Of a DNA stretch of 64,000 bases, positions 1-11,386 are shown piece by piece. The stretch comes from Salvelinus alpinus (taxonomy: Eukaryota; Chordata; Actinopteri; Salmoniformes; Salmonidae), in assembly GCF_045679555.1 (NCBI RefSeq), contig NC_092115.1:33235596-33299595 (forward strand), in the 5' to 3' direction. Numbering within the stretch: position 1 is the stretch's first letter; every line of letters begins with the position of its first letter. A program made the position numbers and the translations under genes. The notes under the pieces are model-generated. The model was not told where the DNA came from, searched no databases, and saw only the letters and a program-made list of their open reading frames with translations.

Positions 1-1395
1 TTAATTTTCTCTGGTTTAGTATTTCAAATAAAGTGAAATATTTTTTGCTCATATGATTTTTAAAAACGAGCCGTCTGGAGTAGGCAACGCCATAAGTAAG
101 TAAGTAAACTGTGATAAGAACAAAGAGTGAATCAATGGGATTTTTTACATAAATAGACAGATATTTACTTCACTATCACTGCATTTTATTGGTAACCTAC
201 AAGGTAGTGTAAAAATTGTGTCTTTTAACGATCTGATACTTAATATGGTACACTTACCATAATTGGATTTAAGCCCAGAGAGGCTAGAAAAGTGATCTAG
301 ATCTTCAATGAGACCGTGCAGGGATCCAGATTGTGGACTTAAGAAGAAAATTGTGTCATTGGCATACATTGACACTTTTGTTTTATCCCCTGGATTTCTA
401 ACCCCTTCATGTTCTTGTTGGATCTGATTTTAATAGCTAGCATTTCAATGGCTATAATAAATAGATAGGGAGACAACGAACAGCCCTGTTTTACTCCTCT
501 TGACAGCTCAATACTTTCTGAGAAGTCGACTATCTAGAGCGTGTAACCATTATTTATTTTACACCTGGGGTTGCTGTACATAACTTTAACCCATTGTATA
601 CAGTAAGAGATTCACCAAAATTAAAATAGTGTAATTCTAGTCGTACTTTATCAAAAGCCTTTTCAAAATCTGCTATGAAGCCCAGGCCTGGTTTCTTTGA
701 TGTTTCATAATGTTCAATTGTTTCAAGTAGTTGTTGTATATTATCTCCAATATATTGTCCCTGTAAAAATGCATTTCGCCAGGATATTCACACCACAACA
801 TGTAAGAAGCCTCCAGATTTTTCATTGGACTGGATCTTTATACCTACCACCTGGGTCCTGTTTCAATAGTAATGGAATCAGACCTTCTTGCTGAGTACCT
901 GATAGTCTACCATTTTTATAGGTGTAGTTAAAACATGCCAATAATGGATCTTTCAGTACCTCAAAAAAGGTCTTATATACCTCTACTGGTATACCATCAA
1001 GCCCTGGGTGTTTTTCACTTGATACTGAGTGTTTTTCACTTGATACTGAAGATTCAAGAAAAATGTAATGCATTTTTCACAATTTTCCTTCCAGTTCGCT
1101 TTATTTTTGTAATAAATTCTTGAATAAATTCCTACAAATCTTTTAGTTTTTCCTTGAACTTATTTTGTGCCTCTAAAGTACAGTTTTTATTGCTATCTAC
1201 CTGTGCTGTTATTTCCTATATTTCCTTTATTAGTCGAATCTCTTAACTGAAACTGCTTTTGTTTTCATGATTATTGTATTGAATGGCCTCTAAAAGTATA
1301 TTGGAAAGTGTCCAATACAATAAGGGGATCTGCTGTACCTATGTTGTGCAGAAAAAGTAAATTATTAATGATTTTGTCTTAGTTAAAATCTCTCA
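1..1395 (-). mobile_element. LINE fragment (L1/Tx1-like), reverse transcriptase region
   Basis: The minus strand carries pieces of a LINE reverse transcriptase in the expected order. A piece at 822-1073 has the start of the RT fingers domain (GLDGIPVEVYKTFF, then KDPLLACFNYTYKNG) and a piece at 145-375 has the palm active-site region as YANDTIFFLS followed by LSGLKSNYGKC. The canonical active site is (Y/F)ADD, so the first aspartate is here Asn. Sequence at 1100-1395 translates in broken frames to the linker upstream of RT. Frames are interrupted throughout and the element runs off the left edge. It is a dead copy. The clade is judged from motif style only; L1 or Tx1 is likely, and another clade cannot be excluded. 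Confidence 0.75.
1008..1049. repeat. 21-bp tandem duplication inside the LINE
   Basis: Two exact copies of a 21-bp unit beginning GTGTTTTTCACTTGATACTG lie head to tail. The unit is seven codons long, so the duplication keeps the minus-strand RT frame (SVSSEKH appears twice). Confidence 0.9.
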
Positions 1396-1660
1396 AGGAT
1401 TCGCCCCTTTTTTTCAAATTTCGCCTGAAATGACATACACAAATCTAACTGCCTGTAGCTCAGGCCCTGAAGCAAGGATATGCATATTCTTGGCAACATT
1501 TGAAAGGAAACACTTTGAAGTGTGTGTAAATGTGAAAGGAATGTAGGAGAATATAACACAATAGATCTGGTAAAAGATAATACAAAGAAAAAACCAACCT
1601 TTCTTTTGTATTTTTTCATCTTTGAAAGGCAAGAGAAAGGCCATAGGGTATTATTCCAGC

Positions 1661-2020
1661 CCAGGTGCAATATACATTTTGGCCACTAGATGGCAGCAGT
1701 GTATGTGCAAAGTTTTATACTGATCCAATGAACCATTGCAGTTCTGTTCAAAATGTTGTATCAAACTGCCCAACATGCCTAATTTGTTTATTAATAACTT
1801 TTTATGTTCAAAATTGTGCACTCTCCTCAAACAGTAGCATGGTATTCTTTCACTGTAATAGCTACTGTTAATTGGACAGTGAAGTTAGATTAACAAGAAT
1901 TTTAACTTTCTGCCAATATCAGATATGTTTATGACCTGGTAAATGTTGTTGTTACTTACAACCTCATGCTAATCGCATTAGCCTACGTTAGCTCAACCGT
2001 TCCGTGGAAGGGACACGATT
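1661..2020. repeat. Dispersed salmonid-type repeat, unclassified
   Basis: This stretch begins around GGCCACTAGATGGCAGCAGT and ends with the GCATTAGCCTACGTTAGCTC segment. I recognise it as a dispersed repeat of salmonid genomes, but no coding capacity, terminal repeats or target duplication could be defined. The boundaries are approximate and the class is unknown. Confidence 0.4.
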
Positions 2021-2411
2021 CCAAAGAAGTTTTTAAGAACAAATTGTCATCCAGTAGGTTTGATAAAATTTCCGGTAAACAATTTACTTGACATAACCAA
2101 GTCATAATATGTCATAACAGCTGACATAACTTGTCATAACCTGTCATAATATGGTCATAACACTGCCATGACTAATATATTTAGACCTGTTGTTAATATG
2201 TTGCATTTTTTTAAGACTGGTTATTACACCTACATAAGAGTGTCAAAACCCACAAAACCTACCACACAAGGCAAAACATTAAATTACACCATAGCTTATT
2301 TGTCAACAGTATGTTATATAGTATAACATTTCCTTAAATTGATCATATTGATGACAGACATTTACGTACCTATTCCAATGCTCTGTTTCTGATTACTTGG
2401 ATGAATGTAGG

Positions 2412-2842
2412 TGTAACATCCTGATCTGTTTCACCTGTCTTTGCACTTGTCTCCATCCCCCTTCAGGTGTCGCCAATCTTCCCCTTTATCCCCAGTGTAT
2501 TTATACCTGTGTTCTCTGTTTGTCTGTTGCCAGTTCGTTTTGTTTCGTGAAACCTGCCAGCGGTTTTTCCCTTGCCCCTGTCTGTTCTAGTTTTCCCCGT
2601 TTTGACCATTCTCCCAACCCTGAGCCTGCCTGCCATTCTGTACCTTGCCACACCACATTGGATTATTGACCCCTGCCTGCTCTGACCCTGAGACTGCCTG
2701 CCGTTCTGGACCTATCTGGATTACTGACCTCTGCCTGCCCTTGACCTATCGTTTTGCCTGCCCCTGTACCTGCCCCTGTACTAGTAATACACTTTTGTTA
2801 TTTCAAGACTGTCTGCATCTGGGTCTTACCTGAAACGGGATA
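2412..2842 (+). mobile_element. Solo LTR-like element, TSD GTAGG
   Basis: A 431-bp block starting TGTAACATCC and ending GGGATA is flanked by perfect 5-bp duplications GTAGG (2407-2411 and 2843-2847). It holds the C-rich CTGCCTGCC-type sequence common in salmonid genomes and no open reading frame of note. The 5-bp duplication and TG start fit a solo LTR left by LTR-LTR recombination. The terminal ATA instead of CA is a departure, so it could also be a different class of element. Confidence 0.55.
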
Positions 2843-2937
2843 GTAGGAGCAGATCTCAGGAGCAGGACACCCTCTTTTTGACCGATGACTGATATAAGGG
2901 CTTGTACATGATAGGCTTATCTGGCTTTTATGATTAT

Positions 2938-3090
2938 GATGGTCATAATGCTTCTTGACAGTGTCATAAAGAGTATTTTCTTAGTCCAAGTAAAGTGATA
3001 CATGATGGTCATAATGCTTATTGACAGTGTCATAAAGTGCCTTTTATTAGTCCAAGTAAAGTAACACAGGATGGACATAATGGTTTATGA
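2938..3090. repeat. 66-bp tandem repeat, about 2.3 copies
   Basis: The motif GGTCATAATGCT recurs at 2941 and 3007, followed by TGACAGTGTCATAAAG and TTAGTCCAAGTAAAGT in both units. A third partial copy begins near 3073. It lies inside the hAT-like element and uses the same GTCATAA vocabulary as its arms. Confidence 0.7.
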
Positions 3091-3299
3091 CAGCCATAAT
3101 GTATTTTCTACAAGTTATTTAAAATATGATGAAAAAAGCATGACTGTGAAGAAGTCATTGCAATAACATCAAAGTACTTACGAATCAAACTTTCAAACTA
3201 AAGGAAACTTCTTGGCAGGGAAAAACCTTTTTGAATAAATGTGGGTTTTGACACTTTGATTGGTCACATTATTGCGAGTGTAGCGAAATAGTTGTGCTT

Positions 3300-4318
3300 C
3301 TAGTTCCAACAGTGCAATCTCCATAGACAAACATTGACAGTAGAATGGCCTTACTCATTGACTTTCAATGTGGCGCCGTCATAGGACCTTTCCAACCAGT
3401 CAGTTTGGCAAATATCTGCCTTGCTAGAGCTGCTCCGGTCAACTGTAAGTGCTGTTATTGTGAAGTGGAAACGTCTAGGTGCAACAACGGCTCAGCCGCG
3501 AAGTGGTAGGCCACACAAGCTCACAAAACGGGAGTGCTAAAGCAAGTAGCACGTAAAAATCGTCTGTCCTCGGTTGCAAAACTCACTACCGAGTTCCAAA
3601 CTGACTCTGGAACCAACATCAGCACAAAAACTGTTTGTGGGGAGCTTAATGAAATGGGTTTCCATGGCCGAGCAGCTGTACACACGCCTAAGATCACCAT
3701 GCACAATGCCAAGGGTCGGCTGGAGTGGCGTAAAGCTCGCTGCCATTGGACTCTGGAGCAGTGGAAACGCGTACTCTGGATTGAAGAATCACACTTCACC
3801 ATCTGGCAGTCCGACGCATGAATCTGGGCCAGAAGAACGCTACCTGCCCCAATGCATAGTGCCAACTGTAAAGTTTAGTGGAGCTAGAATAATGGTCTGG
3901 GGCTGTTTTTCATGATTCGGACAAGGCCCCTTAGTTCCAGTGAAGGGAAATCTTAACGGTATAGCATGCCATGACATTCTAGATGATTCCGTGCTTTCAA
4001 CTTTGTGGTAACAGTTTGGTGAACAAAGCGAGGTCCATACAGAAGGTCCATACAGAAATGGTTTGTCGAGATCGGTGTGGAAGAACTTGACTGGCCTGCA
4101 CAGAGCCCCCACATCAAGTCCATCTAACACCTTTGGGATGAATTGGAACGCTGACTGCGAGCCAGGCCTGATCGCCCAACATCAGTGCCTGACCTCACTA
4201 ATGCTCTCGTGGCTGAATGGCGCAGCAATGTTCCAATATCTAGTCGAAAGCCTTCCCAGAAGATTTTGGAATGGGATGTTCGACGAGAAGGTGTCCATAT
4301 ACTTTTGATCATGTAGTG
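3300..4318 (+). mobile_element. Tc1-like element, left end lost
   Basis: The right terminus reads TACTTTTGATCATGTAGTG followed by TA (4319-4320), the form of a salmonid Tc1 terminal repeat. A matching left terminus is absent; instead 3255-3305 resembles a LINE 3' end (GTGTAGCGAAAT...). Inside, plus-strand frames translate to pieces of a Tc1 transposase. The copy is therefore truncated at its left side and cannot move on its own. Confidence 0.8.
3350..4270 (+). pseudogene. Tc1 transposase pseudogene
   Basis: The helix-turn-helix part is seen near 3450-3520 in a broken frame and a readable piece at 3534-3821 covers the end of the DNA-binding region and the start of the catalytic domain. The first catalytic position reads [14 protein letters not shown], where the family normally has Asp in this block, so the first Asp is changed to Glu. 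The HDN block holding the second Asp is replaced by a short duplicated stretch (GGTCCATACAGAA twice, near 4030-4055). The third block (SP..-LWDELE) is recognisable near 4110-4150. Several stops and frameshifts interrupt it. Inactive. Confidence 0.8.
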
Positions 4319-4499
4319 TATGTTACAACAGGTGTAAATATATGGGTCATGACAGTGTTATGACCATATTATGACAGGTTATGACTTATGTCAGTCGTTA
4401 TGACATATTTAACGTGTTACTGTATGACACTGGGTGTCAAGTAAAGTGTTACCAAATGTCCAATATCCATGCCCATGCGTAAATTCTGTAAGAGTTATG

Positions 4500-6200
4500 T
4501 GGAGTTAGACCCTTCCCGGTACACGCCCTAGATAGTCGACCATTAGGGTCCGGGCTAATTAGGGAGGCCACCATCTCCTTGGCCATGGTTATGCAGGGGA
4601 ATCATGAGGAGAGAATCAGTCTCTTTCTCATTGACTCACCTGCATTTCCTGTGGTACTAGGCCTTCCCTGGTTGGCTCTGCATAACCCCCCTATTTCCTG
4701 GCAACAGAGGGCTCTCACGGGGTGGTCGCGAGAGTGCTCAGGGAGGTGTGTAGGGGTTTCCATTGGTGCTACCATGGTGGAAAGTCCAGATCAGGTCTCC
4801 ACCGTGCACATCCCCCCAGAATATGCCGATTTGGCTCTCGCCTTCTGTAAAAAGAAGGCGACTCAATTACCACCTCATCGACGGGGGGGATTGTGCGATA
4901 ATGCCCTGTGGTGGTCATCCGGGGATCGGTCGGACGGTGCACTGTCTGACTGGGAAGTACTGGTGGCCCACTTTGGCAAAGGACGTGAGGGTTTATGTTT
5001 CCTCCTGCTCTGTGTGTGCCCAGTGTAAGGCTCCGAGACACCTGCCCAGATTACACCTGCCCACTTACCTGTTCCACAACGACCTTGGTCACATCTGTCA
5101 CTCGATTTCTTAACAGATCTTCCTCTCTCACAGGGAAATACCACGATCCTGGTCATTGTGGATCGTTTTTCTAAGTCCTGTCGTCTCCTCCCTCTGCCTG
5201 GTCTCCCTACGGCCCTACAGACTGCGGAGGCCCTGTTTACACACGTCTTCCGGCACTACGGGGTGCCTGAGGATATAGTGTCGGATCGGGGTCCACAGTT
5301 CAAGTCGAGAGTTTGGAGGGCGTTCATGGAACGTCTGGGGCTCTGGATCAGCCTTACCTCAGGTTTTCACCCCGAGAGTAATGAGCAGGTAGAGTCAACC
5401 AGGATGTGGGCAGGTTTCTGTGGTCCTATTGCCAGGACCGGCCAGGGGAGTGGGCAGTGTTTGTGCCCTGGGCAGAGATGGCACAGAACTCGCTTCGCCA
5501 CTCCTCCACTAACCTCTCCCCCTTTCAGTGTGTATTGGGGTACCAGCTGCTTCTGGCACCGTGGTATCAGGGTCAGACCGATACTCCTGCGGTGGACGAC
5601 TGGTTTAGGCGCGCGGAGGAGACATGGGAGGCCGCTCGAGTCCATCTCCAGCGAGCTGCGCGTCGTCAAAAACCAGTGCGGACAATCACCGCAGTGAGAC
5701 CCCTGTGTTCGCACCGGGGGACCGGTCTGGCTCTCGACCTGTAACCTGCCCCTCCGCCTGCCCTGCCGGAAGCTGGGTCCGTGGTTTGTGGGGCCATTTA
5801 AAGTCCTGAGGAGGGTGAACGAGGTATGTTACAGATTACAACTTCCCTCTGATTATGGTATTAACCCCTCGTTCCATGTGTCTCTCCTCAGGCCAGTGAT
5901 GGCTGGTCCGCTCCAGGAATCTGAGGTGCGGGAGGTCCCTCCGCACCCTTTGGACATCGAGGGGGCCCCGGCATACATCGTTCGTTCCATCCTGGATTCA
6001 AGGCGTCGGGTAGGGGGCCTTCAGTACCTTGTGGAGTGGGAGGGGTACGGACCGGAGGAGAGGTGCTGGGTTCCGGTTGCAGATATTTTGGATCCTGAAC
6101 TGCTGCGGGAGTTTCACCGTCGCCGGCCGGATCGCCCTGCGCCTCGTCCTCCGGGTCGTCCTCGAGGCCGGTGTCAGCGTGCCGCTGGAGCCGCACGTCA
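4500..6200 (+). pseudogene. Gypsy pol remnant: protease end, integrase, chromodomain
   Basis: Reading 5' to 3': the end of protease (FLIDSPAFPVVLGLPWLALH), then the segment ending PPHRRG, where the frame jumps straight to the integrase zinc region (GGHPGIGRTV ... [10 protein letters not shown]). Compared with the sister copy, RT and RNase H (about 1.35 kb) are deleted near 4895-4905. The integrase core ([22 protein letters not shown]) continues with frameshifts near 5400 and 5750. The chromodomain ([20 protein letters not shown]) lies near 5990-6060. The zinc-binding CSVC pair is intact here, unlike the sister copy. Confidence 0.85.
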
Positions 6201-6416
6201 AGGGGGGGGGGGGGTACTGTCGGCTCCTCTCCTTGTTCGGCAGCGTTCGGCGATCGACGTCACCAGCTTTCTAGCCATCGCCGCTCCATTTTCTTGTTGG
6301 AGAAAATTGTTTTCATACACACCTGGTTTTCATTTCCCCAATCAATCTACTTGTATTTAACCCTCTCTTTCACATCATGTTTTGTGTGTAATTATTTTCA
6401 TGTTATGTTGTGGTTG

Positions 6417-6819
6417 TGTAACGGCAGCCTTCCCTCTCTTCACTAGAAGAGGGGGTGTAACAGGGATCAGACCAACACGCAGCGTAGCCAGTGCTCAACA
6501 TGTTTAATTAAACGAATAAACAGTGAACACTTACAAATACAAAATAACAAAATGTGGCAAACCGATACAGCCCTATCTGGTGCAGAGAAAACACAGAGAC
6601 AGGAAACAACCACCCACAAAATCCCAACACAAAACAAGCCACCTATATATGATTCCCAATCAGGGACAACGATTGACAGCTGCCTCTGATTGAGAACCAT
6701 ATTAGGCCGAACACAGAAACAGACAAACTAGACACACAACATAGAATGCCCACCCAGCTCACGTCCTGACCAACACTAAAACAAGCAAAACACATAAGAA
6801 CTATGGTCAGGACGTGACA
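6417..6819 (-). mobile_element. Solo LTR, TSD GGTTG
   Basis: A 403-bp TG...CA block (TGTAACGGCAGCC to GGACGTGACA) is flanked by perfect GGTTG duplications (6412-6416, 6820-6824). Read on the minus strand it begins TGTCACGTCCTGACC and resembles the solo LTRs at 13291 and 25674. It has inserted into the 3' LTR of the truncated gypsy element, so it is younger. Confidence 0.8.
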
Positions 6820-6952
6820 GGTTGTTAAGCGCTTTACTTTATTGTTCGCGTTTGTTTTTGTTTTGCTCCCGGTTTGGAACTATAATAAAGTGCGCTTTAT
6901 TTAATCACTCTGCTCTCCTGCACCTGACTTCGCCTTCATACACAGCCTGACA

Positions 6953-9900
6953 ACCCAAGACAAACATATATTTCTCCCTCCCAGTCCTTTTTCCACACAA
7001 CCTCATCTATAGTTGTAAAGTGAGTTTCCCTGGAAAATATATATATTATATTCTTTATCTTTTGCCAGGTAAAAATGTATATTCTTTTTTATGATCTGCT
7101 AAGCCATTACAATTGTAACTGACTATACTTATTTCCCCACTAGTTTCAGTTATACTTACCACAATCAATGTTTGTAAACTTACCATCAAAAAGCACCATG
7201 ATGATTGAGTACAAGTACACACCTAGTGAAGGTCCAGGCAGAAGCTGCTCTTGACAAATTCCACCCAGCCTACATGTAGTCCTACTGTTTGCCATCTGAC
7301 TATACAATTCAGGATGGTTTATTTACAATAAAACATTTGAACAAATAACTAGAGGGGCTTTTACAAGGCTTAAAAGATTGGGAAAGTAGTAGTCATAATA
7401 GCATTTACTGGTAGCTAGCAGTCATATACTGAGTTGTAGATCATATTAACAATCATTTCAATCAACAATAAAAATCTACAAAGGGTGAGAAGCCTTGAAA
7501 ATAAACAGACAAGAAGGCTTATACTGGCAAATATGGTCAGTTCTGTGGTGCAGCCAGACTGTGGATGGACGGTGATGTCAGAGACTGTGTTGCTTTGATG
7601 ACCCAGGAGATGTAAAGCACAGGTGTTGCTGCGGTTGATTAGGCAGGCTGGGAGAGAACATTTGAATGTATTTAATTTGCCTTCCAGCAATTTGAGCTCA
7701 TTATAACGTATCTTTGCAGCCGTCCACTGGTAATGAGCAGTATCTGTCCAACGTGAAATATACTATTAAACTATTCAAATATATACATATACTATTTTGC
7801 ATGATGGCACATGGATTTGATATTATTTGTTATCGGACTTATATCAATGTGATAGGCGTACTTGATACATTACTGTAATGACAAATGTAGCTGTTTTTTT
7901 CAACGCATATTTGTTTAGTACATCTATCGATGTAAAGGATTTTGTGGATTAACATGCCTCAATATTTAATCTGGTTTTCATCTCTTTATATAGTATTTGT
8001 AGCATTAGGGATTAAATATGATGACACATAATTGATTGCGTAGATAATGTGAAACGATAGAAACTTTTGTTTTGGTCAATGTTTCTGAGAAGTCCCTGAT
8101 TATGGAGGCACAGCTGAGAAAGTATAAAACCATGCCCCTTACCCCTGCCCAGGTGAGAGTGTTTTTTATCCTGGAGGTGTGTCGAGGCTCTGTGGTGTTG
8201 TTGCTGTGCTGTGTCTGTTTGACTATTTTAAGGGCCATGCAGTCTTTTAGAAGAAATTTTTGGGGTGTGGTCGAATGTGATGAGAAGGTATGTGTTGAAT
8301 TTTGTTATCACTGTTTCTGTATTTACATTATACAATAATTCAAGATTTTAAGGCCTATTGTTTGAACGCTATGCCACTGCAATAATGTATTTTGTTTGCA
8401 GTTTATTCAAGTACTAATGAACCCATCGTCAAGTAAACTAAGGTGATTGTTTTACATTTTCTATACCTAGATTTAAATGAATTTAAATGCAATATTTACT
8501 GTTTATTTCTAAATCTATTTTATTTGATCAGAAGTAATGATTTGTTCATGTTTACACAGTAGTCTGAGATTTTGATCAGTTTATTAGTGTACTGGGTCAG
8601 AAACCACTATTGCACTGTTGTGAGGTAACCCTCCAGCAGAAGCAGAACTGAGAACATCATGAGTAGCCTATTCCATCTTGTCTATGCTTTCTACAGTTAC
8701 CTATTACTACATGCAAACTTAAACCCCAGTCCTTTAATAAACTTTGCTTGTATTTGTATAGCTGCTTCAGACTGTTGCAATGTACATAGCCTAGAACTTG
8801 TTGTTAGTTCTATACTGAACAATAATGAATCAGTTATAGAGTACTACTATTTTCTTTGGATTGGATTGTAGGCCGCACAGTATTCATTCTACAATAGCTT
8901 CTCAGAGCAGGGTGTAATTATCAGAATATCCAGCAGATAGAGCTCATGTATAAAAACATTTACACCAAAAAAGCAGATTGTTAGTTATAATTTACCTACC
9001 TATGTAATAACTAGATTTCTTAGCCACTTAATGTAAAGTGTGACTAAATATTGGACCCTGGTCTATGTATGTTGCACCATTGCCTCATGCAAATTCATAG
9101 AAGTCAGTTGGGAACTTCTCCCACCCGTTCTATCCCATTCAACTGGGGTACACAGAATAGAGCTCCTTTAGGCTTTACAGGTGCCGCCATAAATTAGAGT
9201 TTCCCACTGAATTAATAAAAGGTTCCAATTCATACTTCATATTAATGGCTGGGAAATGGGAGAACAGATTAAACATTTAACACTCAAGTTTGGACACTTG
9301 AAGACCTTTTAAACAGGGACTAAAGTTCTCTTGAATTTTAATAATTAGTCTCCATTCCTACAGAGGGAACAATGAAGATCAATAATTCAGAGAGGTTTCA
9401 TACAGTATATATTGCCTCAGCAGGCCTTTTTGTTCTGTGCCAATTAACCCCTGCTGATGATTCTGTATTCACGTCAGCTCTCAGTGTCCTGGAGCATGCT
9501 CCCGGAGGCTCCCCTGGAAAGACCGGGAGGAAGGGGAAGGAGTATAACAGACACTCTTCATCTACTGAGACCATAAATACCATGGTAGGTGGAAATGGGA
9601 GCAAACTCATAGTCTATAAATATATTGATGCACGTGTTTGTGTTCGTACACGCCTACGTGTGTGTGTGCATGTATGTTTTTCTGTAAGTAAGCTACATAT
9701 ACTATATGTGCTCGGCAAAAATGCCAAGCACATACAGTATATGTACAGAAAATGCGTAACACTGGCTTAACCATAGAGTAATTTTCAGTAAAATCTGTTA
9801 ATACGTGGCCTAAATATAAAATCAGAGATAATGGAATATGATGTATTGAATATACATACATACAGTAACATACATACACACCATATCACCATGCTACCAG

Positions 9901-10759
9901 ATCTCGCCCTCAGTCAGAGAGCGGGTGGGTGGAAGGAAGTTAGTTTTGGACTGTTGTAGTCCTGACAGCTGGTTATGGAAGTTGGCCAATGCCAGAGAGG
10001 AAAACCCTGCCGACTAGCTACTCATATCCCTCATTGGTTGGATGAGATTGCACTCCATAATAGTCATGCCAATAAAGCCATCTGCCATCAGGATATAAAT
10101 GGGTATAAGAGGAATGGGCTGCATGGTTTCTATGTGATACTGATATGTACAGAATGTACAGAAATATGCTGATTAGGGTTGTGCCGATTACTTGATAAGT
10201 ATTTTTAATACAGGCATGTCACACACACAGTTTATAGACTAGATGCACTGCATAACGTTTTATTTCACTTTTGAGAGTCATATTCTTGAAAATGGGGTTA
10301 AGGAGAAGATAAAAAAATCTCTCTATATATCCACTCATATCCTCTACAATTTAGTCATCCCCTCTCTTCCCTCCTCATGCCACATTGACCGAACAACCAG
10401 TCAGATCAGACTATACGGCTAACACAATTGTATCCCAAACATGTGAGTGTAAGGATGTGTTTAGATTAGAATGTGGTTGAGAGAGTTCCAGATTTAGTCA
10501 CCAGATGGTGGCAGAAGTCTGTGACTAACCCATAGTTTGGCTCTACTTTTGGCTCTACCACGGCTATGATGGGTTTTGCACAACTTCTGTCATTTTTACA
10601 AATATCAATGAAAAAGTATGTCTGTTATCCTCATACACTAACCTTACTCTAACCTTTAGTGGTAACTAGAATAATGGTGAGCATTATTCAATCAAACATA
10701 ACCAGGTCTCCTAACTGAAAAATCTATAATGAATGTGTGAATTTATACACATTCGGACC
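6953..10759. other. No recognised gene or repeat; two weak exon-like patches
   Basis: About 3.8 kb of AT-rich sequence without recognisable transposon sequence. Two plus-strand patches look exon-like. Near 8103-8151 a short frame (MEAQLRKYKTMPLTPAQ) ends in CAG followed by GTGAGA. Near 9483-9582, a pyrimidine-containing stretch ending CTCTCAG precedes an open frame (VLEHAPGGSPGKTGRKGK...) that ends at ATG followed by GTAGGT. I do not recognise either peptide, and each is short enough to occur by chance. The rest shows nothing I can name. Confidence 0.3.
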
Positions 10760-10789
10760 CCAAAAAATGTATAATGCTTTCAGCGTTTG

Positions 10790-11212
10790 CTTTTCAGGGC
10801 ACGAATACCTCGCTGTCGCATTCGCGCTTGCCCTAGCTCCCGAACTTTCAGCAAATGTGTAGAGGCAGCTCTCACACCCCTCAGAAACAAGGGGCGGAGA
10901 GTCTCTGCCTACATAGATGATTACCTGCTATGCTCCCCATCCCAGGAGCAAACGGTATGAGACACAGCTTCCCTTCTAACCCACCTCTCAGAGCTGGGGT
11001 TATAGATCAATCAGATAAAGAGCTGTTTGGTGCAAACACACAGAATAGAATACCTCTGCGTAATTCCGGATTCTCTCTTTTTTCAGGCAACACTCTTGGA
11101 CGACCACACCGTGTAGTTCAGACAGTGTCTCTCCCTGATCCACAGGGGTTGCTCGGTCAGGTTCAGGACATGCCTCAGAGTCCATCTCAGTAATACCTCT
11201 TCGCCTACTGAG
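10790..11212 (+). pseudogene. DIRS-like reverse transcriptase, partial
   Basis: Broken plus-strand frames give GHEYL followed by a degenerate form of the fish DIRS block before the palm, then AYIDDYLLCSPSQEQ, the RT catalytic motif with both aspartates present. Downstream pieces (RIEYL, FRQCLSLIHRG, FRTCLR) match the DIRS connection region. At 11204 the frame is cut by the hAT insertion and resumes at 14768. Frameshifts near 10850 and 10960 make this copy non-coding. Confidence 0.75.
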
Positions 11213-11386
11213 CAGTGGCGACCCGTTATTCAGGGCTCTGCCCCACCTGTTTTGACCCCCACATTTTTTGCAAAAAATAAATAAATGATATATAATTTTT
11301 TTTTATCTGGGCTTGCCTGTTTTGCATGTTATTTTGGCATTAATACGAGCCACATATCAGTTTGCAAACAATGTACAAAGTATATA

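Larger units (their letters stand above)
2074..4453. mobile_element. Non-autonomous hAT-like element with inverted arms, carrying nested insertions
   Basis: The left end (GGTAAACAATTTACTTGACA) and the right end (TGTCAAGTAAAGTGTTACC) are imperfect inverted repeats. The similarity continues inward for about 130 bp on each side through GTCATAAC-rich sequence (2074-2205 against 4319-4453). The flanks AAATTTCC (2066-2073) and AAATGTCC (4454-4461) match at 7 of 8 positions, consistent with an old 8-bp hAT-type duplication. No transposase of its own is visible. The element was later hit by an LTR-like element (2412-2842) and by a Tc1 copy (ending at 4318). Assignment to hAT rests on duplication length only. 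Confidence 0.55.
4480..6952 (+). mobile_element. Ty3/gypsy chromodomain element, 5'-truncated, with 3' LTR
   Basis: Protease-end, integrase and chromodomain sequence is followed by a G-rich polypurine tract (6201-6214) and a 3' LTR starting TGTCGGCTCC at 6218 and ending CCTGACA at 6952, itself split by another LTR (6417-6819). The 5' end begins abruptly inside the protease region, near 4480, so gag, the primer site and the 5' LTR are missing. The LTR start lacks the segment TCACGACTTCCGCCGAAG-like that the solo LTR at 19435 has. It is closely related to the element at 26773-32264, with the same domain order. Dead copy. Confidence 0.85.

Noticed and set aside
7415..7690. Minus-strand frame of 91 codons as a gene
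   Set aside because: No recognisable domain, no splice or promoter context; length is within chance for this much sequence.
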